A stretch of 64,000 nt of DNA from Sanderia malayensis (Eukaryota; Cnidaria; Scyphozoa; Semaeostomeae; Pelagiidae). A model generated the notes under the pieces. That model made no database searches, was not told the DNA's origin, and saw nothing but the letters and a program-made list of their open reading frames with translations. The stretch lies in assembly GCA_013076295.1 (NCBI GenBank), contig RQOL01000876.1, forward strand, positions 1,674,001 through 1,738,000. Direction: 5' to 3'. Position 1 is the stretch's first letter. Each line of letters starts with the position of its first letter. Shown here piece after piece: positions 1 through 18,251 of the stretch. The translations under genes were made by a program, and so were the position numbers.

Positions 1-3000
1 GAACGCCAGTTGGTCAAGACTGACGAGCGTGTTTTAGTTGCCCCTGTCGTGACAATAGCGGATGATGACAATTCTGTTTTACTCGAGCTGGTAAACACAA
101 CTCGCAGCGAGGTTTCGTTACAGCCTGGTACCAACGTGATGCACCTACAGCCCTTTGAAGCAATCGTGGACGACTCAGTTCAGACGATGGTTGAAGGACA
201 GCAGAACACCGCTGAAGTGCCGATTGGAGATTTCAAGCTAGAACATCTTTCAGATGACGAGCAAGCAGAACTACTCAGAGTTCTCGAGCGACATCACGTT
301 TGGCCGACGTCGGAGAAGTTGGGAACAACTCACCTAGTACAGCATCCTATCGATGTGCAGGGAGCTCAACCTGTCCGCCAAAGGCCATACCGTGTCCCGG
401 AAACGAAGAGGAAGATCATTGCTCAAGAAGTTCAGAAGATGCTGCTTTCTGAAGTCATCCAGCCATCCGCAAGTCCGTGGAGCAGTCCAGTCGTATTGAT
501 CGAAAAACCAAACGGGGAGTATCGTTTCTGCGTGGACTACCGACGACTAAATGCTGTGACCAAGAAAGACGCATACCCTCTACCCAGAATTGATGAGACT
601 CTGGACGCTCTCGGAAACGCAAAAGTCTTTACGACCATTGACTTGCAGTCTGGATTCTGGCAAATCCCCATGAAGCAAGAAGACCGAGAGAAGACAGCAT
701 TCGCGACCCACAATGGCCATTACTCGTTCAATGTGATGCCTTTTGGATTAGCCAATGCTCCTGCGACTTTCCAGAGACTTATGGATTTGGTTCTATCCGG
801 CCTCCATTGGACGCATTGCCTCGTATACCTCGATGACGTCATCGTTTTTGCTCCAACTGTGGAAGAACATCTAAAGCGATTGGACGTAGTTTTGGACAGA
901 ATCGAAAAAGCCGGACTCACTCTGAAACCAGCGAAATGTCAATGGCTTAGGCGATCGGTGAAGTTTCTTGGACACATTGTCTCTGAAGAAGGAGTGACTG
1001 TGGACCCAGCCAAAGTCAGCTCTGTCAAGAATTTTCCGATTCCTCAGAACAAGACAGATGTAAGAAGTTTCCTTGGATTGACGGGTTATTACAGAAGATT
1101 CATCGCCGATTATGCAAGCCGATCCAAACCGCTGGTAGATTTAACAAAGAAGAAACGTCTCTTTCAGTGGACGAAAGACGCTGACGATGTGTTTCAAGAG
1201 CTAAAAGACTGTCTGATTTCTGCACCTGTTCTACAATGCCCAGACTTCTCGCTACAGTTCAAGCTCTACACTGATGCTTGCGACTACGGCCTTGGAGCAG
1301 TTCTCGCTCAAGAAACAGATGATGGTGAAGCAGTAATTGCTTACGCAAGCCGAATATTGAAGCCATCTGAAGCCAAGTATGCTGTATTGCAAAAAGAAGC
1401 CCTTGGTATTGTCTGGGCGTTGAAATACTTTTATCCTTATTTGTATGGCAGACATTTCACCATTGTTACCGACCATCGCCCGCTGAAATGGCTGAAGACT
1501 ATGGACGCCCCAAACAACCTCTTTGCGAGATGGATCAGTGAAATCCAAGGATATGATTTTGACGTCATCCATCGGCCTGGAAAGCTCCATGGAAACGCTG
1601 ACGCTCTTTCCAGATGTCCAGTTCAAGACGATCTTTTGGCGGTAGCAACTGGTGACGTCATCCAGCTACAGAAACAGGACGAATACGCCGGAAAATGGAT
1701 TGTCTTTTTGTCAGAAGGAGAGCTGCCATCTGACAAAGATGTAGCAAACAAGATGGTGAAAGAGAAAGAAAGCTTTGTCGTTGGAGATGACGGAATGCTG
1801 TACCGAAAGTGCAAGACCAAGACTGGCCATGCAAGAAGACAGCTTGTGGTGCCGAAGCTGCAGATCGGACAGATATTAATGCGGATGCACGACCATCAGT
1901 TATCCGGACATCCAGGTTTCTTCAGAACATATCGAAAAGTACAACAGAAATACTTTTGGCCGAAAATGAAGAGCGACATCAAGAGACACATCCGGCACTG
2001 TGAAGAATGTGCGAAGTTCAAATCGCCAAAGCCGGCCGGAAAAACACCTCTGAAATCTATTGTAACATCAAGGCCATTGCAAATTGTGGCTATGGATTTT
2101 GTCGGTCCCTTGCCAAAGTCTGACAGAGGAAATACGTATGCTCTGGTAATGGTGGATCATTTCAGTCGTTGGCCTGTCGTGTATTCAGTGGACAATATAG
2201 AAGCTGAAACTGTCGCTGTAAAGTTGCAAGACTTCATTCACACCTATGGCTGCCCTGAAGAATTGTTGTCTGATAGAGGAAGTCATTTTACAGCCCAACT
2301 GATAAAAGCACTTACAAAGCAAACCGGGGTAAAGAAGATATATACGTGTGCATTTCGACCTTCGACCAATGGCCTAAATGAACATCTGAATGGCACGCTA
2401 TTTCAAGGAGTTAAAATGTATGCTTCGAAAAGGCCATCAACATGGGACCAGTATCTAGACGCGTTAGTATTCGCATACAGAACAACGCCTCATTCAGTGA
2501 CACAACATACCCCAGCGTTTCTCATGTTTGGAAGAGAATTAAACTCACCACTGGATATGAAACCGCCTACAAGGCTATATACTGATGATCCAGTGAAGAA
2601 TATGCAGAACGAACGCCAGTTGGCTTACGAAATTGTTAAAAACTTGGTTTCGAAAGAACAAGCACGTCAGAAAAAGCATCACGATAAAAACCCACCAAGA
2701 GTTAAAGTTACTGTCGGTGAAAAAGTATGGCTTCGTGACTTCATTATAAAGAAGGGAACCTCGAAAAAGTTTCACCAGCCATGGAAAGGACCCTACGAAG
2801 TTGTGAAGATCGTAGGAGAAAACAATGTTGAGATAAACATTGGCGGAACAAAGCGCGAGAAAACGAAAAGAGTTAATTTGGAACAAATCAAGAAAGCTAA
2901 TGAAATCGATGGAAGCCCAAGCGATATTGCAAAAGTAATGGACAAAATGCGTACTAGAATTCCTGGACAGAGGCTCGTTACAAAATATTTTGTAGAGTTT

Positions 3001-3078
3001 AATGATGGACATACACAATGGATAGACTCCGAGTTCGTTCCTGATGAACTGTCTCAAGAATTCAATACGAAGAAATAA
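1..3078 (+). CDS. Gypsy-type retrotransposon pol polyprotein (5' end outside window)
   Basis: This is the polyprotein that copies and inserts an LTR retrotransposon: reverse transcriptase, RNase H and integrase. The frame is open from base 1 to the stop, about 1025 codons with no break, so the N-terminal part lies upstream of the window. Visible in order: the linker after the protease, reverse transcriptase with FCVDYRRLN near residue 175 and YLDD near 273, RNase H starting LYTDACDYG near 420, an integrase zinc finger (two His, then CEEC near 660), and the integrase core with Asp (AMDFVGPL), Asp (SDRGSHF) and Glu (NGLNEHLNG). A GPY-type module (WKGPYEVV) and a chromodomain-like end (VEFNDGHTQWI) follow. 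The intact frame and clean LTR suggest recent activity. It probably lies in an NSMAF intron on the same strand. The class call is secure; the exact Gypsy lineage is not assigned. Confidence 0.96.
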   Translation, partial: ERQLVKTDERVLVAPVVTIADDDNSVLLELVNTTRSEVSLQPGTNVMHLQPFEAIVDDSVQTMVEGQQNTAEVPIGDFKLEHLSDDEQAELLRVLERHHVWPTSEKLGTTHLVQHPIDVQGAQPVRQRPYRVPETKRKIIAQEVQKMLLSEVIQPSASPWSSPVVLIEKPNGEYRFCVDYRRLNAVTKKDAYPLPRIDETLDALGNAKVFTTIDLQSGFWQIPMKQEDREKTAFATHNGHYSFNVMPFGLANAPATFQRLMDLVLSGLHWTHCLVYLDDVIVFAPTVEEHLKRLDVVLDRIEKAGLTLKPAKCQWLRRSVKFLGHIVSEEGVTVDPAKVSSVKNFPIPQNKTDVRSFLGLTGYYRRFIADYASRSKPLVDLTKKKRLFQWTKDADDVFQELKDCLISAPVLQCPDFSLQFKLYTDACDYGLGAVLAQETDDGEAVIAYASRILKPSEAKYAVLQKEALGIVWALKYFYPYLYGRHFTIVTDHRPLKWLKTMDAPNNLFARWISEIQGYDFDVIHRPGKLHGNADALSRCPVQDDLLAVATGDVIQLQKQDEYAGKWIVFLSEGELPSDKDVANKMVKEKESFVVGDDGMLYRKCKTKTGHARRQLVVPKLQIGQILMRMHDHQLSGHPGFFRTYRKVQQKYFWPKMKSDIKRHIRHCEECAKFKSPKPAGKTPLKSIVTSRPLQIVAMDFVGPLPKSDRGNTYALVMVDHFSRWPVVYSVDNIEAETVAVKLQDFIHTYGCPEELLSDRGSHFTAQLIKALTKQTGVKKIYTCAFRPSTNGLNEHLNGTLFQGVKMYASKRPSTWDQYLDALVFAYRTTPHSVTQHTPAFLMFGRELNSPLDMKPPTRLYTDDPVKNMQNERQLAYEIVKNLVSKEQARQKKHHDKNPPRVKVTVGEKVWLRDFIIKKGTSKKFHQPWKGPYEVVKIVGENNVEINIGGTKREKTKRVNLEQIKKANEIDGSPSDIAKVMDKMRTRIPGQRLVTKYFVEFNDGHTQWIDSEFVPDELSQEFNTKK

Positions 3079-3172
3079 CTGTCCGAATTGTTCTTAACTT
3101 GTTGCTTCGTAAATCGTTATTTCTATTGATTAATTAATATTTGGTAAAATAGTAATTATCTTAGGGGGGAGA

Positions 3173-3468
3173 TGTGTCACGATTTACTCATGAGCATCGA
3201 GCCCGTTACGTAATCTCTATATTTAGTATCATCCGCAATGTTTTTATATGGAAACTTAACCTGCTACGTTAACGAAATTGTTTGCACACGTACCTATGTT
3301 ATTTTTATAGTTTATGTAATTCCTTCCACGCAATGTTTATTTTTAGTTTTCCATTTTATATAAATAAGTGTAATTGTGTCAGTAGACAGAGATACATTCG
3401 AGTAGCAGACTGAGAATCTGGTTGAACTTTATGTTGTCTATTCCTCTCGGTTATTGGGGTCTGTGACA
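3173..3468 (+). mobile_element. 3' LTR of the Gypsy-type element
   Basis: A polypurine tract (AGGGGGGAGA, about 3163-3172) ends directly before TGTGTCAC, and the segment closes with TCTGTGACA, giving the TG...CA ends and a short imperfect inverted repeat expected of an LTR. A TATA-like TATATAAATA lies near 3357-3367, where a promoter would sit. It starts about 95 bp after the pol stop, as expected for a 3' LTR. The matching 5' LTR and the target-site duplication cannot be checked because the upstream half is outside the window. Confidence 0.8.
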
Positions 3469-3668
3469 AGTGGGCGAATTCTTTTTTCTGGCTTCTTCAG
3501 TTCGAATTTCTCAAAAAAACGTCTTGGGACCTTAAACATGTTGTTTTTAAGGGTTTTCTCAAGCTAACAAAAAAATTTATCCAGTAAAAGTAACATTATA
3601 CTTCATTTCATGACCTCAGAGCAACTTGAAAATACTTGGGTAGTTTTTACAACAGCATGTTTACAATG

Positions 3669-4130
3669 CGATGTCCTTGCGGAGGCATTGACCATAGGCT
3701 TGACTTAGGGTTAGGGTTTGCGGATGAGAAAGGTGGTGAGAATGCGCAGTTGCGTGAGTATCGTCAATGCGCAGGAGCATGTTTGACGTGATGGTGTCCT
3801 TGCCGTGGAACTGGCCATTGGCTTCGCTTAGGGTTAGGGTTAGGGTTAGGGTTAGGCTTAGGCTTAGGGTTAGGGTTTGCGGAGGAGAAAGGTGGTGAGA
3901 ATGCGCAGTAGCGTGAGTATCGTCAATGCGCAGGAGCATGTTTGACGTGATGGTGTCCTTGCCGTGGAACTGGCCATTGGCTTCGCTTAGGGTTAGGGTT
4001 AGGGTTAGGGCTAGGGTTAGGCTTAGGGTTAGGGTTTGCGGAGGAGGAAGGTGGTGAGAATGCGCAGTAGCGTGAGTATCGTCACTGCACAGGAGTATGT
4101 AAGACGTAGTGGTGTCCTTGTGGAGGCAAC
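3669..4130. repeat. tandem repeat with embedded telomere-type TTAGGG runs
   Basis: Three tandem units of roughly 120-165 bp share a body (GGTGGTGAGAATGCGCAGT and GCGTGAGTATCGTCA) and a join region (GTGTCCTTGCCGTGGAACTG). Each join carries TTAGGG repeats: about two in the first unit, and longer runs with TTAGGC and CTAGGG variants near 3829-3873 and 3987-4036. TTAGGG is the usual animal telomere motif, so this is an interstitial telomeric repeat inside a satellite. A single related body copy lies at about 4882-4950, next to the tRNA-like sequence. Confidence 0.85.
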
Positions 4131-4176
4131 GGCCTAAATTTGTCGAATTACAAAAAGCGTTGCAAAAATTAATACT

Positions 4177-4530
4177 TTTAGATGTACTGGATAAAATTTG
4201 TGCTCAAATTAAAGGTAAGTGGCATTGTTTTGACATCCCAGAAGCTTACTAAAGTATTAGCTGATGCGACACGGGATTTTACTGACGTATTCTATAACTT
4301 TACCAAATTCTAAAATTTCAACTTATGTAACACCACTAAGTGACTCTGAATATATGACGGAGTATCAGACCGCTACAATTCTTTGAATTGATTCACTTGC
4401 AAAGGGATAGGTATATAATAGTGATTTGCCACTGCGTTTCCTTTCGAAATGGAGAAATGTTCTATCAGCTAATATTTCAGTAAGCTTTTGGGATATCAAA
4501 ACCACGTCACTTATCTTTAATTAGAGCTTA
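4177..4530. mobile_element. inverted-repeat element (MITE-like)
   Basis: The segment around 4207-4264 is repeated in reverse complement at about 4467-4524 (shared words such as AATTAAAG, CATCCCAGAAGCTTACT and TATTAGCTG). Weaker similarity extends outward on both sides. The spacer of about 200 bp has no coding capacity. It looks like a non-autonomous DNA transposon or a long hairpin. I did not find a clean target-site duplication. Confidence 0.55.
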
Positions 4531-4965
4531 CCTATTATACTTAATACATCCAAGATTTTCAAGTCCACAACTGTTTTGGTCATTCGATTAATTTAGGCCT
4601 GTTCCATCGTTCCGTAAAAAATAAACAAAATACCGTTATTTGAAACGTTTTTTGTCACTTTCGAAATTTTACTAGTATCCCCATGTTATGTGCTCTGCGA
4701 AAGTATGCATATGTCAACCTTGTTTACCATTATTTTCCTCCAAAGCGAGCATTTAACTTTGGACTCATTGATATGCAAAAGCTATTTGCGCCTCTTTAAA
4801 ATGGCCGCCCAATGGCATCACTGTTGTCTGCACGAATCGTGCGAAGTCAGGTATCTAGCGCCTTCGGCCTTTTATATCATTGGGTTAGGGTTTACGAAGG
4901 AAAGAGGTAGTGAGAATGCGCAGTAGCGTTGTTATTGGTACTGCGCAGTGTGACTGGATAGTGTG

Positions 4966-5036
4966 ACTGGATAGCCTAGTGGATAAGACGTCGGCGTGGC
5001 ATGCCGAAGATCCTGGGTTCGAGTCCCATATCTTGT
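4966..5036 (+). tRNA. tRNA-like sequence or tRNA-derived SINE head, anticodon GGC
   Basis: A-box (TAGCCTAGTGG) and B-box (GGTTCGAGTCC) match the Pol III internal promoter. A perfect 5-bp anticodon stem (TCGGC/GCCGA) encloses the loop GTGGCAT, reading anticodon GGC (Ala) at 4998-5000. The acceptor stem pairs at about 6 of 7 positions, the T stem has one mismatch, and a run of T follows as a Pol III terminator. Animals normally read Ala codons with an AGC anticodon, and the sequence sits in a repeat tract. A tRNA-derived repeat or pseudogene is therefore as likely as a working gene. Confidence 0.5.
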
Positions 5037-5079
5037 TTTTTTTTATTCATTTTCACCCTCCTATTTTTCTCTTTTAAAG

Positions 5080-13018
<7,939 letters not shown>

Positions 13019-14810
13019 TTATTTTAATATCAATAATCCTCTTAATTTAATTAAGAAACTCTTCTCTGTTTTAATCTATGAATCCAAAAATAATACCACA
13101 CGAAATCATGCAACAACGATTAGAATCATGTTACACAATGACATTTTTACATGTATGATATGCGCCCATGTAAGCAATGCCGTATAAAATTCATGTGTAT
13201 CACTGTAGCTTCGATAACGTGACAAGTCCCATGTTTCGTTGTAGCAAGGTATATGCGTTATGTGCCCATTTATGTTTCATTGTTTAGCAAACCTTAAAAA
13301 GTATGAAATAATATTTCTTTTTATCTGAAGTGAGGGCGAATCATAGTATGAACATTTTTAAAGGAGCAGACGTTTAGTTTGTTAAATGTGGAGGGCGGTT
13401 CAGTTGATGGTGAAGAGTTGGTTGTATCAACGACCTAGACATTTATATATGATCTGATTGCATCTGATTAGAGATAAAGTCAAAATTTGTTTTCCTTTTA
13501 AATGTTAAAGACTTTATGATTTGCATTTTTGCGCACAATAATGATAAAGTTTATGGGAATGTTTTTCTTTGATTAATTCTGATAGAATTTTGATGATTTT
13601 ATTTTAATGTAATTGGATGGTAATCCAAATTGGTTTTTGTTGTAGATTTCTGTTGCTTCGTTTTGAAAAAGGTGAGGTGTTTTGTTTGTCTCTGTAAAAT
13701 AATATTAACAAGAAGAAATTATAGATCTATTATAGTTGATTGTCTTATCTTGATATTTGATTAGCTTATCATGCGCCACTGCATTCAAATCCTATTGCAT
13801 TTGGGTCAAATGTATTACCAATATTGTGCGTACTCTTTGCTTCTTTGCAACTAATAGTTTAGCGGGTCCAACAGGTTGTTGGTCTGGTTGTATGGAGATA
13901 GAGATATTCCATTATGTGGATTTATCAATGGAATGTTTGGGTTTCACTACACAGTGAAATTCCTTCGAAACACTCTTTGAAAGGACCCTAAAATTACTCC
14001 CGTTTTATCGAGAATTCAATATACGAATGTGTTTTGTATCTACAACAGTTGGGACAACGCTTTTGGGACATTTTTGCACGCATCCTTTGTCCCTATATTA
14101 TCTCAAGCAATGTTGTCTATAGAGAATGGCAGGCATACCAAATATCGACAAAATTTCATTTGCATGGCGACCACAACGGTTTGATTGAGAGAATAACATT
14201 GTTTCAGGCGAGTCAGGAGTTGAATAAAACTCACAAAATAATAGGTTACAGGTTGATAGCACTTTTTTCGTATTTTTACAAGTTTAACAAGGACCTTTGT
14301 CCACTATTGTAAATTTAATTGCTATTAATCCCAACTTTTCATTCTGTAAATTCCTGTCTAATTACTCCACCATTATCTATTCCACAACTCCAAGCTATAC
14401 CAATATAGTCGCTAACCGCCTTTGAATTTGAATACCAACTCGTGATGGTTGGCATTAATGGATCATCAAAATTGAATTGCACGACAATCTAAATTGATTT
14501 TTCTTTAAACGGATTGGTATTTAAGAGCACACTTAATGCAAGAGGTTGTACTTTACTTCAATTTATGACGTCGTGATGTGTTATGATTTATAGACCATTG
14601 AGGTGACAGCAAACTGATATAGATGAAACAGTTAAGGGAAGACAGAGCAAGCGTTGAGCTGTGACACAGGATTATTTACGCAAATTCAGATTACAGTATA
14701 ATTGCAGGTTTGTCAAAATACAGCTAGAAATAATTTTCGTTGAGTTATAAGTGATTGAGAAGGGACTAAGCATTTTGAATAAGTGAAATACGTTTATATC
14801 AATTCCATTT
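13019..14810. other. intergenic region, nothing identified
   Basis: This stretch lies between the NSMAF stop and the next intronless gene. It is AT-rich. I see no conserved ORF, RNA gene or clear repeat. It presumably holds the NSMAF 3' UTR and the promoter of the downstream gene, but no specific site can be pointed to. Confidence 0.6.
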
Positions 14811-16166
14811 ATGGCGAGTATTGGTTCAACGCGAACAAAGGTCAGTAAGGTAGGCAATATCATTGATTCTGAATCTGATTCTGATGTGAATTGCGGTGGT
14901 TCATTGCCCATGCTCCGTCGGAATTATGTCGAACTCGTGCAGTCAGTTGAGTTATGCTCTGTTCTGTTGGATGAAGATCGGGCTTGTGGCGAGAATGGCT
15001 TAGCATTGACAGTTACACCGCCCGGAGAGGATAGGAGCGATCCATCTGAAATATCAATGATGAATGCGAATGCAAGAAATGAAGAATTACAGGCGACTCG
15101 TCGCAAATCTTTGACTTCACTTCATGACATTGATGGACGAAGAAAAATGAATAAATTTCGCATTTCTCCACCTCTTGCTGAGGGAAGATTTTCCAAAAAG
15201 GCTACTGGCAGTGGACACGCAATTGGCAGTGGACCTAAGGCGCATAGAATTGGATCAAAGCTCTCTGGTAAAGATGTTGCTGGACGATATTGTTGGAAGT
15301 CGGTGAGCGATTCAACTGTTGCGACGAAAAGCGCGATTAATGCAGCTAACAATAATGCAAGTAGAGCGAATGGAGGGAAGACTAAAGCGACAACGAACCC
15401 AGAGAAGCAATCATTTGTGAATAAGAATGAAGCGTGCTTTGCTAACAGCATACCGGCTGATAAAGTCGATAAAGTCGACAGAGCGAGCGATCATTGGGGG
15501 AGAATGGACGAAGACAGTGGATCAAAAGTCGATAAATGCGTTCATGCGGGAGAAAAAGACGTCAGAGCTGGCGATAAAGGCGTTAGAAAAAATTCCATCG
15601 AGAACGTAGTGACAGTTTGGAAGAGGATGGCAAAATCAACGCTCACTCCACCACGTGATTTGCAACACAATTTACAGCATTCGATCCATGGGAATAGAAA
15701 TCATCCTGCAGGCGGTGTGCCATTAATGCGAACCTCGTGCAAGCCATTGCCAAGTTTGACCCACAACAGCACAACAAATACCAGAACGGTAGCAACAATA
15801 AAAGAACATTCAGACTCAGATGACTTTTTCATGTTTAGCAAACATTGGCGTCTTGCCAAACAATTTTTATTAGAGAGCGTTGATGATATGGTGGCCAAGA
15901 AAACAACGGCGCAATGGAAGTCCGTTGATACCCTGTGGTTTCCTCGAATACTCCCCGAACAACACAGTGTCCCAAGTCCGATAATCGGACGCAAAAGTCG
16001 GACGGCCGTCCCGTATCGTGAATCGGACGCGGAGAAGACAAGCGAGCGCAGTGCCTTAACGACGCTTGCTGGAAGACTGGAAAAGATAGAGGAAGAACAA
16101 GGCCTGAATGTAGGCCAACTAGCAGGTAGAGGTTTGTGGAGTCGACGTGTTGGCAGAAGGGTATAG
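14811..16166 (+). CDS. intronless protein of unknown function, 451 aa
   Basis: I do not recognise this protein. The start is supported by an in-frame TGA 27 bases upstream of the ATG, so the single ORF looks complete. It begins MASIGSTRTKVSKV, followed by an acidic Ser/Asp patch (SESDSD near residue 21). A long polar, low-complexity middle is rich in Lys, Ser, Gly, Asn and Ala, with basophilic kinase-type sites (RRKSL near 97). A Lys/Asp/Val repeat area (DKVDKVD, KDVRAGDKGVRK) lies near residues 220-263. A short Trp/Phe-containing segment (FSKHWRLAKQFLLESVDDMV, near 342) precedes a basic C-terminus. There is no signal peptide or membrane segment. It is probably an intracellular, largely disordered regulatory protein. 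In style (intronless, phospho-site rich) it resembles the gene at 57637, but I cannot align the two. Confidence 0.6.
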   Translation: MASIGSTRTKVSKVGNIIDSESDSDVNCGGSLPMLRRNYVELVQSVELCSVLLDEDRACGENGLALTVTPPGEDRSDPSEISMMNANARNEELQATRRKSLTSLHDIDGRRKMNKFRISPPLAEGRFSKKATGSGHAIGSGPKAHRIGSKLSGKDVAGRYCWKSVSDSTVATKSAINAANNNASRANGGKTKATTNPEKQSFVNKNEACFANSIPADKVDKVDRASDHWGRMDEDSGSKVDKCVHAGEKDVRAGDKGVRKNSIENVVTVWKRMAKSTLTPPRDLQHNLQHSIHGNRNHPAGGVPLMRTSCKPLPSLTHNSTTNTRTVATIKEHSDSDDFFMFSKHWRLAKQFLLESVDDMVAKKTTAQWKSVDTLWFPRILPEQHSVPSPIIGRKSRTAVPYRESDAEKTSERSALTTLAGRLEKIEEEQGLNVGQLAGRGLWSRRVGRRV

Positions 16167-18251
16167 ATCAATTGCGGTTGTTGATACCTATTAATAACAG
16201 CAGATTAACAATAACTATACCACAACCTGGGATATGCTGTGCCTTGATGGATTTTTGTGGATTTAAAGGACGTTATAGGGAGGGGGGATAATGTATTCGA
16301 ATGTTATTTCAAGCGAGCTATGTATGGAAATACTGTATTGCCAAAGCTAATACGGCAGATGGGTGTAAACTCATCACATTGCGTCCCTGCGCTTCGCTCG
16401 TTTTTGCTTGCTCAGTTGAACGAGGCACAGGGACGCAAAGTAGTGAGTCTAAGTTGTGTGAAGGTAGCTGCCACAAACGATATTTTTGATGAACTCCAAT
16501 TCTGAGATGAACGTACTCTAAAAGCGTCCCTACTTTACATGCTGGACATTCAAAGTATTTACAATTTGGATTCTGGACTCGTATAACATGTTGAATACCG
16601 GATTTCATAAGCACCCGCTTCTGGTTTCGAAGTATCTTTCTGTGTGGAAGGACTTTTGCTGTGTTTTTGTGGATTACTGAACCTCAAAGCAATCCAACTC
16701 AGAAACGAGGCTTAAACTTACCGTATTTCCTCGATTAAACGCCCCCCTCGATTAGAAGCCCCCCTCGAATAAACGCCCCCATATGCTACCAACTTTTGCA
16801 ATAAACGCCCCCTCGATTAAACGCCCCCTCTTTGTGCAAAACATGGCGAGTTTCAATTTATACGTTGTTGCTCGATAAGTCAAGGCACAACTGAGCCATT
16901 TTCTCTTTTTCTGAACCCAATGACAGAGCCTGTGATCTTGTACTTTCTAATAAACGCCCCCCTCGAATAATGGCCCCCCTCGATTAGGCGCCCCACCAAA
17001 AAGTGCCGAGATAAACGCTTAATAGAGGAAATACGGTATTACCACGGGCTTCAGGCGCTTTCCTATAAAATTGCGCTCTCTGCTTGTATCATCAAAACTC
17101 ATGAGGTTGATTTTTATATAATTTCATTTTTGATGGATGTATATTGTATCATTTTTATTTTTATGTAGCTTGAATCATTTGATTATATATTTTTGCTGTT
17201 GTTTGTATTTTAATTCATTTTTTATTTAATTTATTGCTTTGCAAGCTAGCTAGTACATAAACCTACAGTCATTAAATTAACTAAATGATATATGCTTGAT
17301 TATTGCAACTCAATTTCAATATTGTCTATTGTGTTCTTGCTTATATTTAATGCTGGATATTTAGATATTTCCTGCCCGAAGAATAGTTGAACAAAGGTTT
17401 GGTGTTTTCAATAAGAAAAGAGGTGTCTACTTCTAATAACTTTCAGAAATTTCTGATAACATTGAGGATTTATTTCTAATGCTTCCCCTTCGCCTTGTAA
17501 ACCGTTTTCACAACTAGTATTGGTCATGAATTTGCATGTAAAACAACTTCATACATTTAATCGACAATCCACAGAAAACCTGAAATAAATCATGTTATCA
17601 TTTTCTTTCTGTCATTGAGCATTAAAAGAAACGTTTGTGATTGAAAAGGGACAGAACAATCTCTCGCGAATTTCCCATTTTTGAATCTATTTTTCCAATG
17701 AATTTTAACAACTTTTGCAACAAGTGCGAAAAAGAATTCCTGAAATTATCCCGTGATAATTAATTCATGCGTAAAGTTTTAAAAAATGTTTCGTATTTTG
17801 AAGAATTGTTGATGGGCGGGCCATTTGTGCATCTTTCTTGATTGAACAGGTTCACTCACAAAGTCCGTTTTATGTTGATGGTATTATAACAGCTTTTCCA
17901 CTTTACTCGAGTGGAACATGAATAAACAAAGGCACAGAACAACAAGCGCAACAGCTTGCAAAAAACAACAAATTGAATCCAAAATCAGAGATTTCTCCGA
18001 GGAGCTCCTCAGCTGATCAAATGTATCTGATACATTCTTGCCCACTGAATACACCGCTTGCAATGTTCAATGCCAAATACAAGTGCAAAGAATGCAGTTC
18101 AAAGGAGACATTTCACCAAGTGTTCTTCTTCGCCTGATCAAACAATTGGTTGCATCATCATTAACCCTTAATAAAAGCGCAGTTCAAGAGGTTCAATCTC
18201 ACTTGATGTAGTTTCTGAAGCTATAGTCGATCTGTTATATGTGCAGTGGTC
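16167..18251. other. intergenic region with one MITE and one hairpin
   Basis: Apart from the TACCGT-family element, an imperfect hairpin at about 16367-16448 pairs ACTCATCACATTGCGTCCCT with a reverse-complement copy. The rest is AT-rich with no ORF I would defend. The part just before 18252 should hold the metalloprotease gene promoter. Confidence 0.6.
16719..17038. mobile_element. TACCGT-family inverted-repeat element, copy 2 (ATTTCCTCGATTAAACG ends)
   Basis: The left end TACCGTATTTCCTCGATTAA is answered on the right by AATAGAGGAAATACGGTA. The inside is built from repeated CGATTAAACGCCCCC and CTCGAATAAACGCCCCC blocks. TA borders both ends. It is the richest copy for the internal CCCCC blocks. 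Confidence 0.85.

Noticed and set aside
2575..3057. 160-codon antisense ORF in the Gypsy element
   Set aside because: Shadow of the pol frame.
3829..4036. A chromosome end
   Set aside because: TTAGGG runs are short, interrupted and embedded in a satellite with genes on the far side.
15701..16171. 156-codon antisense ORF
   Set aside because: Shadow of the 451-codon sense gene; composition shows no conserved motif.
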